Below, one piece after another: positions 17,279 through 26,189 of a stretch of 64,000 bases of DNA; position 1 is the stretch's first letter; each line of letters starts with the position of its first letter. This DNA comes from Kiritimatiellia bacterium (lineage in GTDB: Bacteria; Verrucomicrobiota; Kiritimatiellia; CAIVKH01). Location of the stretch: positions 1 to 64,000 of the forward strand of contig JANWZO010000008.1 of assembly GCA_025054615.1 (NCBI GenBank), read 5' to 3'. Under the pieces are notes generated by a model. It was not told the DNA's origin and ran no database searches. It saw nothing but the letters and a program-made list of their open reading frames with translations. The translations under genes and the position numbers were made by a program.

Positions 17279-18229
17279 ATGAAAACCGTCTCCGTCGTTG
17301 TCCCATTTCTGAATGAGGAGGAGAATCTTCCCGTTCTCTACGAGCGCGTGAAATCCGCGCTATCGAACGTGCCGGAGAAATGGGAGCTCGTCTTGGTCGA
17401 CGACGGCAGCACCGACGGCTCCGCGGCGTGGGCTACGCAGAAGGCGGCCGAGGACCCGCGGGTGAAGCTGGTCCAGCTTTCGAGGAATTTCGGCCACCAA
17501 ATCGCGATCACGGCGGGGATGGATTATGCGACCGGCGACGCGGTTGTGATCATCGATGCGGATCTCCAAGATCCGCCTGAAGTGATTCCGGAGCTTCTGG
17601 CGCGGTGGCGGGAGGGGTTCGAAGTAGTCTATGCGGTGCGCAAGAGCCGCGAGGGCGAGACGTGGCTGAAGAAATTTCTGGCCGCTGCATTTTACCGGAT
17701 TTTCTACCGAATGTCCCGGGTCAAGGTACCCATGGATGCCGGCGATTTTCGTCTTGTTGACCGGAAGGTGGTGGACGCCCTGAGAAATGTTCGCGAGCTA
17801 CATCGCTTCATGCGCGGGCTGACCTGCTGGGTTGGTTTCCGACAATGTGCGGTGTACTACGAGCGAGCAGCCCGTCACGCGGGAGTGACGAAATACCCTA
17901 TATGGAAATCGTTGAATCTTGCGTGGGACGGCTTCACGTCGTTCTCCGGCGCCCCTTTGCGCTGGATGACGGGGATCGGCCTGTTTTTTAGCCTGGCCGG
18001 TTTGCTGTTCGCGTTGCGGGTGGTGCTTGGAAAAATCTTCGGTTGGATCGATACCGTTCGTGGCTGGACATCTCTGATGGCCGTGGTTCTAGTGCTCGGC
18101 GGCATTCAGTTGATGTGCATGGGCCTCCTTGGCCAGTATGTCAGCCGAATTTTCGAGGAAACGAAGAAGAGGCCCCTGTATTTCGTCCGGTCCACCGTGG
18201 GTTTTGGAGACAGCGGAAACGCCCGGTAG
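17279..18229 (+). CDS. Family 2 glycosyltransferase, membrane-anchored (GtrB/DPM1-like)
   Basis: 316 residues from the ATG at 17279. The catalytic GT-A domain has [40 protein letters not shown] and the DADLQDPPE metal-binding motif; [13 protein letters not shown] and the basic KYPIWKS segment follow. Two transmembrane helices occupy about 225-295 ([20 protein letters not shown] and [20 protein letters not shown]). This is the architecture of bacterial GtrB/DPM1-type enzymes that transfer a hexose from a nucleotide sugar to polyprenyl phosphate at the inner membrane. It heads a three-gene run with an epimerase and a nucleotidyltransferase, so the set probably serves envelope glycan synthesis. 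A GTG two codons earlier (17273) is possible. Confidence 0.92.
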   Translation: MKTVSVVVPFLNEEENLPVLYERVKSALSNVPEKWELVLVDDGSTDGSAAWATQKAAEDPRVKLVQLSRNFGHQIAITAGMDYATGDAVVIIDADLQDPPEVIPELLARWREGFEVVYAVRKSREGETWLKKFLAAAFYRIFYRMSRVKVPMDAGDFRLVDRKVVDALRNVRELHRFMRGLTCWVGFRQCAVYYERAARHAGVTKYPIWKSLNLAWDGFTSFSGAPLRWMTGIGLFFSLAGLLFALRVVLGKIFGWIDTVRGWTSLMAVVLVLGGIQLMCMGLLGQYVSRIFEETKKRPLYFVRSTVGFGDSGNAR

Positions 18230-18232
18230 TGT

Positions 18233-19165
18233 ATGTCGGACGATTTGATTCTCGTCACGGGTGGGGCAGGGTTCATCGGTTCTCATTTGGCAGAGGCTCT
18301 CGTGGGCGCCGGTTATCGCGTACGAGTGGCCGACGACCTGTCCAGCGGCCGGCTCGAGAATCTTGCCGCAGTGATGAACCGCATCGAGTTTCTTCGCACC
18401 GACATCTCGAGCTTTGCCAACGCGGCCGCGGCTTGCCTGGGTTGCCGGGTCGTTTTCCATCTGGCGTCTCTCGTCTCCGTCGCTCAATCGGTGAGCAATC
18501 CTTTGGAGAGCCATCGGCGCACCGCCGAAACCACTCTCAACGTGTTAGAGGCCGCACGGCATCGCGGGGTACAGCGCGTCATTGTGGCGAGCACGGCCGC
18601 GGTCTACGGCAACACGCCGGACCTCCCCAAGCGAGAGGACATGAAACCAAACCCTGCGTCACCCTATGCGGCGGCCAAACTTACGGCCGAAGCCTACGCG
18701 CAGGTCTACGCGCACCTATATGGGCTTCAAACGCTTTCCCTGCGGTTCTTCAACGTTTATGGCCCGAGGCAGGATCCGAACTCGCCATACAGCGGCGTCA
18801 TCTCACGGTTTGTCCGCGCGTACCGACAGGGCGCATCCCTCACCGTTTTCGGCGATGGGCGTCAGACGCGCGATTTTGTTAGCGTCCGGGATGTGGTGGC
18901 GGGCCTGGTGGCCGCCATGCAAACCCCGGTGGCGGATGGCTCGGTGATTAATCTCGCCACAGGCCAAGAAACCGACTTGTTGACGCTAATCGACCTTCTG
19001 GCCAGAATCGCTGGGAAACGGATGCCGACCGAGTTTCAGCCGGCTCGCCCGGGCGATGTTCGGCGATCGGTTGCGGATGTTTCCCGGGCCAAAGAAATAT
19101 TGGGATTTGAAGCAAAAGTGAACTTGGAGGTCGGTCTCCGCCAGCTTTGGGAGTCGGATGAATGA
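18233..19165 (+). CDS. NAD-dependent nucleotide-sugar epimerase/dehydratase (extended SDR)
   Basis: 310 residues. Rossmann motif VTGGAGFIGSHLAEAL at the N terminus, DDLSSGRLENL, VFHLASLVSVAQSV, the active-site serine region STAAVYG, catalytic SPYAAAKL (YxxxK), LRFFNVYGPRQDP and FVSVRDVVAGL. These features place it among UDP-sugar 4-epimerases and related enzymes (GalE/WbpP type); the exact sugar is unknown. It starts 3 bases after the glycosyltransferase stop and overlaps the following nucleotidyltransferase by 4 bases (ATGA), so it is the middle gene of an operon. Confidence 0.92.
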   Translation: MSDDLILVTGGAGFIGSHLAEALVGAGYRVRVADDLSSGRLENLAAVMNRIEFLRTDISSFANAAAACLGCRVVFHLASLVSVAQSVSNPLESHRRTAETTLNVLEAARHRGVQRVIVASTAAVYGNTPDLPKREDMKPNPASPYAAAKLTAEAYAQVYAHLYGLQTLSLRFFNVYGPRQDPNSPYSGVISRFVRAYRQGASLTVFGDGRQTRDFVSVRDVVAGLVAAMQTPVADGSVINLATGQETDLLTLIDLLARIAGKRMPTEFQPARPGDVRRSVADVSRAKEILGFEAKVNLEVGLRQLWESDE

Positions 19166-20067
19166 AACCTGCGCTTGTTGTCATGGCTGCCGGAATGGGG
19201 AGCCGCTATGGCGGGCTAAAACAAATCGATCCCGTGGGTCCCCATGGTGAAATCGTCATTGAATACAGCGTGTATGATGCGCTGCGGGCCGGATTCGGCC
19301 GTGTGGTCTTCATCATCCGTCGGGATATAGAGGCCCCTTTTCGGGCGGTGATTGACCGCGCAATCTCCCGCAACGCCCGCGTCGATTATGCTTTCCAGGA
19401 ACTGGGCGATTTACCGGCCGGTTTCAGGCCGCCGCCGGAACGGACGAAACCCTGGGGCACCGGACACGCCATTTTATCAGTCAGACAGATTGTCCATGAG
19501 CCGTTCGCCGTCATCAACGCGGACGACTTCTATGGGCGCGAGGCCTTCCACGCGATGGCGCAGCCCCTCACGCAAGCTTCAGCCGATTCCACGGAGTTTT
19601 ACCTCGCGGGATATCGCTTGTCGGAGACGCTGTCGGAGCACGGTGCGGTTTCTCGCGGCATTTGCGAGGTCGATGACCACGGATTCCTTCGGCGAGTGGT
19701 CGAGCGGACGCATATTGAAAAGCGGAATGGCAAGATCGTCGCGCAAACGGAAAAGGGACTGGAACCCATTTCGCCCGATACAACCGTATCGATGAACTTT
19801 TGGGGATTTACCCCGGCTCTGTTTCCTCACCTTGAGCGGGTTTTCGTGGATTTTTTGCGCGCGAATAGCCAAAGCCCGAAGGCAGAGCTGGCGATTCCGA
19901 CGATCATCGACGGCCTCGTCGCTGAGGGCGTCGTCCGCGTGCGGGTTGTTCCTACGACGGCGCGCTGGCTCGGAATGACCTATCCGGAAGACAAACCGGT
20001 GGTCCGGGACGGGATTGCTGCGAGGATCCGATCCGGCGAGTATCCCTCGCCGCTATGGGGTGGATGA
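19162..20067 (+). CDS. Sugar-1-phosphate nucleotidyltransferase-like protein
   Basis: 301 residues with the nucleotidyltransferase signature MAAGMGSRYGGLKQIDPVGP at the N terminus, KPWGTGHAILSVRQ and the metal-binding INADDFYG. Later, TVSMNFWGFTPALFPHL and a closing region of LGMTYPEDKPVVRDGI are typical of a bacterial family usually annotated as sugar nucleotidyltransferase. It would activate a sugar phosphate to an NDP-sugar, consistent with its operon partners (glycosyltransferase and epimerase). Its 3' end overlaps the convergent DJ-1/PfpI gene by 15 bases. The sugar and nucleotide specificity cannot be read from the sequence. Confidence 0.87.
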   Translation: MKPALVVMAAGMGSRYGGLKQIDPVGPHGEIVIEYSVYDALRAGFGRVVFIIRRDIEAPFRAVIDRAISRNARVDYAFQELGDLPAGFRPPPERTKPWGTGHAILSVRQIVHEPFAVINADDFYGREAFHAMAQPLTQASADSTEFYLAGYRLSETLSEHGAVSRGICEVDDHGFLRRVVERTHIEKRNGKIVAQTEKGLEPISPDTTVSMNFWGFTPALFPHLERVFVDFLRANSQSPKAELAIPTIIDGLVAEGVVRVRVVPTTARWLGMTYPEDKPVVRDGIAARIRSGEYPSPLWGG

Positions 20068-20586
20068 TATCGGTTCGCCCTTGAGGGCTCGGACCAATGC
20101 GGCGGCAAATACGGGCAGGTCGACCGGCGTTCGCGAGCTGATCAGGTTTTCATCGACCACTAGCGGAGCGTCGATCCAGATGGCGCCCGCGTTCTGCATG
20201 TCGTCGCGGATGCCGACCGTGCTGGTGGCGCGCCGGCCCCGCAAGATATCCGCGGAAATCAGGATCCACCCCGCGTGGCAGATAAACGCGATGGGCCGCT
20301 TCGCCCGGTGCAAGACGCGCACCACATTCAGCACTGTGGGATCGCGCCGCAACTTGTCCGGGGCAAAGCCGCCCGGGACCAGCAGGGCGTCATAAATCAA
20401 GGGTTCCTCCACGTCTCCGATATCGATATCCGCCCGGCACGGATACCCGTGCTTTCCCTTATACACGGTGCCGGCCTTGGGTCCCGCCACGATGACTTTC
20501 CAACCCTCTTCCTCGAGCCGAAGTTTGGGATACCAGAGCTCGAGGTCTTCGTACAAATCGTCAACAAAAGAGAGAATCGTTTTCAT
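20053..20586 (-). CDS. DJ-1/PfpI family protein (class I glutamine-amidotransferase-like)
   Basis: 177 residues, the common length for this family. DALLVPGGFAPDKLR forms the typical elbow before the nucleophile, and the conserved cysteine is C103 in AFICHAGWIL. The end, AGAIWIDAPLVVDENLISSR, followed by PVDLPVFAAALV, is the PfpI-type C terminus. Family members are proteases, deglycases or chaperones; the specific role here is not readable. The ATG at 20586 (MKTILSF) is chosen over a TTG seven codons upstream. It is convergent with the nucleotidyltransferase gene and divergent from the hydrolase gene. Confidence 0.88.
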   Translation of the reverse strand: MKTILSFVDDLYEDLELWYPKLRLEEEGWKVIVAGPKAGTVYKGKHGYPCRADIDIGDVEEPLIYDALLVPGGFAPDKLRRDPTVLNVVRVLHRAKRPIAFICHAGWILISADILRGRRATSTVGIRDDMQNAGAIWIDAPLVVDENLISSRTPVDLPVFAAALVRALKGEPISSTP

Positions 20587-20749
20587 CGACAGATCTTGGT
20601 TCAGCAAAAATTACCCTCACAAACGCTTCTTGGCGAATAGATTTCTCGCCTCAGGTCCCACTGAATCGAGGGTGATCGAAAAACTTCGCTCGTTCCGAAG
20701 ACGGTATGATAGGAAACCGCCAGCTCACCCTGAAACGCGTGATACTCCC

Positions 20750-21673
20750 ATGTTGATGAAATTTTTGTTTGCCGGCCTTGCCTCGGCCCTTACGGCCCGG
20801 GCAGCCTACCCGGCGTGGACGCGAATGCGCGCTGCGCAGCGCGAACGCGCCACGGCCTGGCGTCCCGACGGTGTGCGTGTCGGTGCGGCGCCATTTGAGC
20901 TGGGTGAGGGGCGGGTCGCGATCCTTTGCATCCACGGTTTCGCCTCGAGTCCCTCCGTTTTCTCCCACATGGCCACAGAACTCGCACAGCGGGGCTATGC
21001 CGTTCGCGCCATGCGGCTGCCTGGATTTGGCGAACGGCTGGAGCGGATGCTTCGAGTCGATGAATCGGATTGGCAGCGTACACTTGCCGACGAAGTCCGA
21101 GACCTTCGCCGGACGCATGACACGGTCTGGCTGATGGGACACTCGATGGGCGCCACCCTGGCCTTGGACCTAGCACAAACGGACCGGCAAGCGGTGGACG
21201 GGCTGGCGCTTATCGCGCCGTTGATTCAAGTCTCGACGCGCCGAAGCCTCGGACTTCCGCCCGAGACCCTGTTTGCCGTCGCCGAAAAGATTCTGACACC
21301 GGATACGATACTCGGAACTGCATTCCCTGTGGATCTTCATGCGAAAAAAGAAGGCGTGGCGGAAGACCGCGACCGTTTCCTGCCGATGTCTATGTATTCG
21401 GCCATGTTCCGGTTGACGCGGCGTGTCCGGTCGCGTCCGACCGAATTGAATATACCGACATTAATTGTCGTCCCCGGATCTGACAAGGTCGTCAGTCGTC
21501 GTGCTTGCCTGAAATTTTATGAAGATCTGCGAGCGCCTCGCAAGAAACTGGTGCATGCACCGAACGCGGGGCACGTTATACCCTTGGACTACGGATGGCA
21601 GGAGATTGTGCGCTCCGTGGTAGAATTTGTGGAAGCAGCGGAAGCCCCAACCACAGGAGGACCGCCCAAATGA
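20750..21673 (+). CDS. Alpha/beta hydrolase (carboxylesterase/monoacylglycerol-lipase-like)
   Basis: 307 residues. The oxyanion-hole HGF motif is in ILCIHGFASSPSVFSHMATE; the nucleophile is S132 in WLMGHSMGATLALDLA; the acid is probably in IVVPGSDKVV and the histidine in PNAGHVIPLD. This matches the serine-aminopeptidase S33/carboxylesterase family acting on acyl esters. A short hydrophobic N terminus (LMKFLFAGLASALTARAAY) could be a membrane anchor or signal. The stop overlaps the start of the LplT-PlsC-acyl-ACP synthetase gene (ATGA), so the two are translationally coupled and the hydrolase probably acts on a lysophospholipid, monoglyceride or fatty acid ester feeding that enzyme; this last point is inference. 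A longer frame to 20468 overlaps the divergent gene and lacks homology-like sequence. Confidence 0.88.
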   Translation: MLMKFLFAGLASALTARAAYPAWTRMRAAQRERATAWRPDGVRVGAAPFELGEGRVAILCIHGFASSPSVFSHMATELAQRGYAVRAMRLPGFGERLERMLRVDESDWQRTLADEVRDLRRTHDTVWLMGHSMGATLALDLAQTDRQAVDGLALIAPLIQVSTRRSLGLPPETLFAVAEKILTPDTILGTAFPVDLHAKKEGVAEDRDRFLPMSMYSAMFRLTRRVRSRPTELNIPTLIVVPGSDKVVSRRACLKFYEDLRAPRKKLVHAPNAGHVIPLDYGWQEIVRSVVEFVEAAEAPTTGGPPK

Positions 21674-24600
21674 TCCGTCGGTTTGGCAAATCGTTCGCCT
21701 GGCTGAATGCGACCCAGTTTCTCGGCGCGATGAACGACAACATATTCAAATTGCTGTCGTTCTTTTACGTAATTCGACTGCTCGGGGAAGAACGGGCCAG
21801 CGAATGGGTCGCGCTTGGAGGAGCCATTTTCGTCATTCCCTTCCTGCTGTTCACGCCCGCCGCCGGTGCCCTCGCCGATCGATTCAGCAAACGATCGATC
21901 ACCGTATTCGTCAAAGTGTTGGAAATTGCCGTGATGGCGCTTGCGGTTGCGGCCTTCCATGCGAAATGGGCACCTGGCGCCTACATCGTGCTGTTCTTGA
22001 TGTCGACCCAGAGCGCGCTGTTCGGGCCGAGCAAATACGGCATCATTCCCGAACTGGTTCCCCGCGATCAGCTCTCCGCCGCGAACGGCACGATCATCAT
22101 GTTCACATATGTCGCGATCATTTGCGGCACTGCCTTGGGCCCTTGGCTGGGCGAGATCTTCCGCGACCGCCTCGTGTACGCGGCCCTCGTCTGTGTAGGG
22201 ATCGCTATAGCCGGCACGATCGCCTCCCTTGGGATCGAAAAAACACCACCCGCGGGCAGGAAATCCGCGCCCTCCTTGTTTGTTGTGGACGATGTCTGGC
22301 GCACGATGGCCTCCATACGGCGCGACACCGAACTCGTGATGGCGATTCTTGCCTCGGCCTACTTTTCGCTGATTGGTTCATACACGCAACTGAACCTGAT
22401 CCCGTTCGGCATGACTCACTTGAAGCTCACGGAAGCGCAGTCGGGGTATCTCTTCTTCTTCGCGGCTGTCGGGATCGGAGCGGGAGCCTGGCTGGCCGGA
22501 AGATTGTCGGGTCGCCGTGTGGAATTTGGTATTGTTCCGGCGGGGGCACTGCTCTTGGCGGGCACGACCCTTGTGATTGGCCTGGATACTCTTCCGCTCG
22601 ACGGCATCCGGGCCATGATTTTCCTCGCCGGCGTCGGCGCCGGCTTGTTTCTGATTCCGCTTGAAGCGTTTGTGCAATTCCGTGCCCCGCGGGCACAACT
22701 CGGTTCCATACTGGCGGCGAACAGCTTCTTGAGCTGGATCGGCGTGCTCCTCGGTTCCGCACTCGTCTACATCTTCAACGTGGCGCTCGGCCTGCCGCCG
22801 GCTCGGGGGTTTGCGATTATGGGTGCTGCCACGATCGTTCTCGGCCTGTTGTCGGTCGCCATCCTGCCGGAATTTGGCGTGCGTTTTGCGACACTGCTGT
22901 TCACGCGGCTTCGTTACCGCGTACGCGCGGTTGGCGCAGATTCCATTCCGCCGCATGGGGGGGCGATCCTCATCTCAAACCATGCGTCCCGCCTAGATCC
23001 GTTCCTGATTCTTACCTCGCAGTCCCGCCGTATCCTCTTCGTTCTCCCCCGGTCCGCGTACGAGGCCAGTCCGTTCCGGTCCTGGTTGCGTGCTCTGCGA
23101 GCGGTTCCGCTCGGGTCGGGCGACCCTCCCGAAACTTTTGCGGCCGTGGAGAAAAAGGCGCTCCGCACACTCGAGTCTGGCGGCTTGGTCTGTCTGTTCG
23201 CGGACGACTCCACTCTCGGGAAAGGCCCATCCTGGAACGGCCGCCCATTCGTAGAACAACTAGCGGTCCGCTCGCGCGTTCCAATCATCCCGGTTTACAT
23301 CAGCGGGATGTGGAATACTCCGCACAGTTACTTTCGCGATTCCCGCCTGCTCGAATGGCCGGATCGCGGCTGGCGGCGTCATGTCGCGGTGGCCTTCGGT
23401 CGAGCGATGACTCCTCCCTGCACGGCGCCGCAAATCCGGAATGCCCTGATGGAGACATCCTGCGAGGCGGCGGCAACCCGGAAGCCGCTGCATCGCTCCC
23501 TTGCCGAGCTGTTCATCCGCATGGCGCGGCGAAACCGATCCAAACGCGCGCTCGACGATACTGCGGGACGCTCGATCACGCTAGGGGAGGCGCTGATCGG
23601 CGCCATCGCTCTCGCTCGTGTGCTGCGCCGGCCCCTCGCTTCCCAGCAAAATGTCGGGGTTCTGCTGCCGCCCAGCGTCGGCGGCTTTCTCGTGAATGTT
23701 GCGCTGGCGCTGTTGCGGAAAACCTCTGTCAACCTCAACTTCACGGCCTCTGCGGAGGCGTTCAATTCGGCAATCGAACAGGCGGGGCTTCGAACCATCA
23801 TCACGGCGCGGGCCTTCGTGGAGAAATTTCCGCAATTTGCGAATTTGCCCGGCCTCGTCTTCGCCGAGGATTTGCGCGCACAAATCGGAACCGCTCAGAA
23901 AATCCGAGCCGCCCTTGTCGCGCTTGCCGCGCCGGTCTGCGCGATCACCCCCCTGCGCCGCGCCTCGCCGGACGATGTAGCGACCATCATTTTCTCCTCC
24001 GGCACAACCGGCGCGCCAAAAGGGATCATGCTGACCCATCATAACATAGCCGCGAATATCGAGTCCTTTTCCCTCGTGCTGCGACCGACTTGCGAAGACC
24101 GCCTCTGCGCGTCGCTCCCGCTGTTCCATTCCTTCGGCTTTACCTGCGGACTCTGGTTCCCCGCCGTATCCGGAATCTCGACCAGCTATCACGTGAGCCC
24201 ATTGGACGCCGCGAAAATCGTCGAGGTCGTCCGCGAGCGGAAATGCACCGCCCTCTTTGCCACACCGACATTCCTCGCCTCCTACATGAAAAAAGCCAAC
24301 CCGGAGGACTTCCGGACCCTCCGAGTCGTTATCACCGGTGCGGAAAAACTTAAGGCCCGGCTCGCCGATGAATTCGAGGCGAAATTCGGACTCCGGCCCA
24401 TCGAAGGCTACGGTACAACGGAACTTGCGCCCGTCGCCACGTTGAGCCTGCCAGATGTCGACATTGACGGGGTCTACCGGGGCACCCGAAAGGACGGCTC
24501 CGTCGGGCAGCCGGTTCCGGGCGTAGTCGCCCGCGTTGTGGACCCCGACACGGGGCATCCGCTCGGGTTCGGCGAGCCCGGCCTTCTCCTCATCAAGGGT

Positions 24601-25059
24601 CCGAACGTGATGAAGGGCTACCTCGATCGGCCTGAACTAACGGCCCAGGCTATCGTCGAGGGTTGGTACAAAACCGGCGATATGGCGCGCATCGACGAAG
24701 AGGGCTACGTGTTCATCACTGATCGCCTCGCGCGCTTCAGCAAGATCGGCGGCGAAATGGTGCCGCATCTCGCGATTGAAGAGGTCTATCTGCGCGCGCT
24801 CAACGCCACCGACGCCGTTCTCGCTGTCGCGTCGATCCCGTGCGAACGAAAGGGCGAACGGCTTGTGGTGCTCTATTTGGACGCGGCGGGGGATGCGGAA
24901 ACGCTGCACCGGATCATGATGTCCAGCAACCTACCGAACCTGTGGCGCCCTTCGCGCGATTCGTATTTCCGCATCGACGCGCTTCCAATGACGGGCAGCG
25001 GGAAGCTCGACGTAAAAGAGCTACGCCGCATGGCGGCACGGCTGGCCGCAGGGTCTTGA
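21670..25059 (+). CDS. aas: Three-domain fusion: LplT-like lysophospholipid flippase, PlsC acyltransferase, acyl-ACP synthetase (Aas)
   Basis: 1,129 residues. Residues 1-415 are a major-facilitator transporter of the LplT type (FLGAMNDNIFKLLSFFYVI, SALFGPSKYGIIPELVPRDQ, FIPLEAFVQFRAP-like LIPLEAFVQFRAPRAQLGS). Residues 420-620 are a PlsC acyltransferase with the NHxxxxD motif in ISNHASRLDPFLI (from residue 437) and PFVEQLAVRSRVPIIPVYIS. The rest is an AMP-forming acyl-ACP synthetase: FSSGTTGAPKGIMLTHHNI (near residue 773), EGYGTTELAPV, GWYKTGDMARIDEEGY and the catalytic lysine in TGSGKLDVKEL. E. coli encodes LplT and Aas separately; fused forms are known. Together they import a lysophospholipid across the inner membrane and re-acylate it. 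The ATG at 21670 overlaps the hydrolase stop. Confidence 0.93.
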   Translation: MIRRFGKSFAWLNATQFLGAMNDNIFKLLSFFYVIRLLGEERASEWVALGGAIFVIPFLLFTPAAGALADRFSKRSITVFVKVLEIAVMALAVAAFHAKWAPGAYIVLFLMSTQSALFGPSKYGIIPELVPRDQLSAANGTIIMFTYVAIICGTALGPWLGEIFRDRLVYAALVCVGIAIAGTIASLGIEKTPPAGRKSAPSLFVVDDVWRTMASIRRDTELVMAILASAYFSLIGSYTQLNLIPFGMTHLKLTEAQSGYLFFFAAVGIGAGAWLAGRLSGRRVEFGIVPAGALLLAGTTLVIGLDTLPLDGIRAMIFLAGVGAGLFLIPLEAFVQFRAPRAQLGSILAANSFLSWIGVLLGSALVYIFNVALGLPPARGFAIMGAATIVLGLLSVAILPEFGVRFATLLFTRLRYRVRAVGADSIPPHGGAILISNHASRLDPFLILTSQSRRILFVLPRSAYEASPFRSWLRALRAVPLGSGDPPETFAAVEKKALRTLESGGLVCLFADDSTLGKGPSWNGRPFVEQLAVRSRVPIIPVYISGMWNTPHSYFRDSRLLEWPDRGWRRHVAVAFGRAMTPPCTAPQIRNALMETSCEAAATRKPLHRSLAELFIRMARRNRSKRALDDTAGRSITLGEALIGAIALARVLRRPLASQQNVGVLLPPSVGGFLVNVALALLRKTSVNLNFTASAEAFNSAIEQAGLRTIITARAFVEKFPQFANLPGLVFAEDLRAQIGTAQKIRAALVALAAPVCAITPLRRASPDDVATIIFSSGTTGAPKGIMLTHHNIAANIESFSLVLRPTCEDRLCASLPLFHSFGFTCGLWFPAVSGISTSYHVSPLDAAKIVEVVRERKCTALFATPTFLASYMKKANPEDFRTLRVVITGAEKLKARLADEFEAKFGLRPIEGYGTTELAPVATLSLPDVDIDGVYRGTRKDGSVGQPVPGVVARVVDPDTGHPLGFGEPGLLLIKGPNVMKGYLDRPELTAQAIVEGWYKTGDMARIDEEGYVFITDRLARFSKIGGEMVPHLAIEEVYLRALNATDAVLAVASIPCERKGERLVVLYLDAAGDAETLHRIMMSSNLPNLWRPSRDSYFRIDALPMTGSGKLDVKELRRMAARLAAGS

Positions 25060-25127
25060 CCGCAAGCCGCGCCGGCGAAGGGTCTGCCCGCGCGGCGGAG
25101 CGGCAACGAGGAGAGCCGCTGCAGATT

Positions 25128-25190
25128 TTCCATTCCATGGAAAAATTAGAGGCCCGGCCTTCCATGCGATGGAATTTACATAGCATGGAA
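25128..25190. repeat. Palindrome trio, copy 1 (TTCCAT-N3-ATGGAA)
   Basis: Three 15-bp palindromes in a 224-bp gap between two convergent genes: 25128-25142 (TTCCATTCCATGGAA), 25160-25174 (TTCCATGCGATGGAA) and 25176-25190 (TTACATAGCATGGAA, one mismatch). The spacing is 17 bp then 1 bp. The same trio occurs at 50621-50682 and in degraded form at 62054-62115. The rest of the 224-bp gap holds nothing recognisable. Confidence 0.8.
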
Positions 25191-25283
25191 ATTTGGGGTC
25201 CAATGATTCAGTTGTGCAGAGCAGCGCGGCAAAGGGGAGCCGATACAGAGGCGAAATGGAAATGAGGGTTCGCGTTGATGCAG

Positions 25284-26147
25284 TCAGCCGCTCGACGTTT
25301 CGGCGGCCGGTGAGGCGGGTGAGGCAGGGGCTTGCGGCAGAGGGATTTCTCTAAAGCGGCGCCGTTCGTAGATGCGTGAGGTGGTGAAGCCGGCCGTCCG
25401 CGCGAGGGAGACGGCGGCAAGAAAGCCTTCGCCCACTCGGATAGGCAGGTGGGCGTCGGATCCGAACGTAAGCCCGATGCCTCGCTCCCGCGCCCAGGAG
25501 AGCAGGGCGAGCGAAGGGTACATCTCGCCGGCGAGATGGCGGGCACCAGAGGTATTGATTTCGATGGCCATGCCGGCGGCGGCGATCCGGTCAAGGGCGG
25601 GCAGGGCAAATTGTTTCAGCTTTTCGATGGGCAGTGTTGGCAGGAACCGTTTCGGAAGGTCCAGGTGCGCGACGACGTCATACAATCGCGTGTCGGCCAG
25701 CTCACCAATCCTTTGAAAATATAGGCGCCAGGTCTCCAAAGGGTCGAAGCCATCGGCAAGCCCGCGCGGTTCTGTCGGGTGCCCCCAATAATTGAGGAAA
25801 TGGACTGAGCCGAGAACGATGTCGAACGGGTGTCGCTCGAGGAAGGGGGCAAGGAATCGAACGCACCCGCGGTAGTAGTCCGCTTCGATGCCGAGCAGGA
25901 CCGGCACCGGCGAATCGCGCTTGGCCCGACCGACCATGTCCAGGTAGTCGCCGAACTGGGCGAGCTCCATCCGGTGGTCGATGCCGAAACCGTCGTCGGT
26001 CGGCCCGTGGTCGGTGATGGCGATTTGCGGCACGCCCGCGGCAGCGGCGGCGCGGGCGTACTCAAGGGGATCCCCCTCGGCGTGTTTGCAGAGAGGGGTA
26101 TGCATGTGATAGTCGGGCGGCAGCGTACGGAGCGCGTCAATGGACAT
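25284..26147 (-). CDS. hisJ: Histidinol-phosphatase, PHP type
   Basis: 287 residues with a PHP-domain metal centre: DYHMHTPLCKHAEGDP (first metal motif), ITDHGP, the glutamate in LLGIEADYY, VLGSVHFLNYWG, VVAHLDLPKRF and TFGSDAHLP near the C terminus. This set is the HisJ/HisK histidinol-phosphatase subfamily, which dephosphorylates histidinol phosphate in histidine synthesis. Other his genes (hisF, hisI) lie far away at 61 kb. It follows phoU on the same strand after a 42-base gap, so it may be read from the phosphate operon; no terminator is visible there. The C-terminal proline/alanine-rich tail is not conserved. Confidence 0.88.
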   Translation of the reverse strand: MSIDALRTLPPDYHMHTPLCKHAEGDPLEYARAAAAAGVPQIAITDHGPTDDGFGIDHRMELAQFGDYLDMVGRAKRDSPVPVLLGIEADYYRGCVRFLAPFLERHPFDIVLGSVHFLNYWGHPTEPRGLADGFDPLETWRLYFQRIGELADTRLYDVVAHLDLPKRFLPTLPIEKLKQFALPALDRIAAAGMAIEINTSGARHLAGEMYPSLALLSWARERGIGLTFGSDAHLPIRVGEGFLAAVSLARTAGFTTSRIYERRRFREIPLPQAPASPASPAAETSSG

Positions 26148-26189
26148 GACCCGACGATGATAAGGGACGAGGGATGGCCGCGCAATCGA

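Noticed and set aside
20468-20749. N-terminal extension of the alpha/beta hydrolase
   Set aside because: It lies mostly over the divergent DJ-1/PfpI gene, is serine/arginine-rich and unlike hydrolases; the ATG at 20750 begins a sensible protein.
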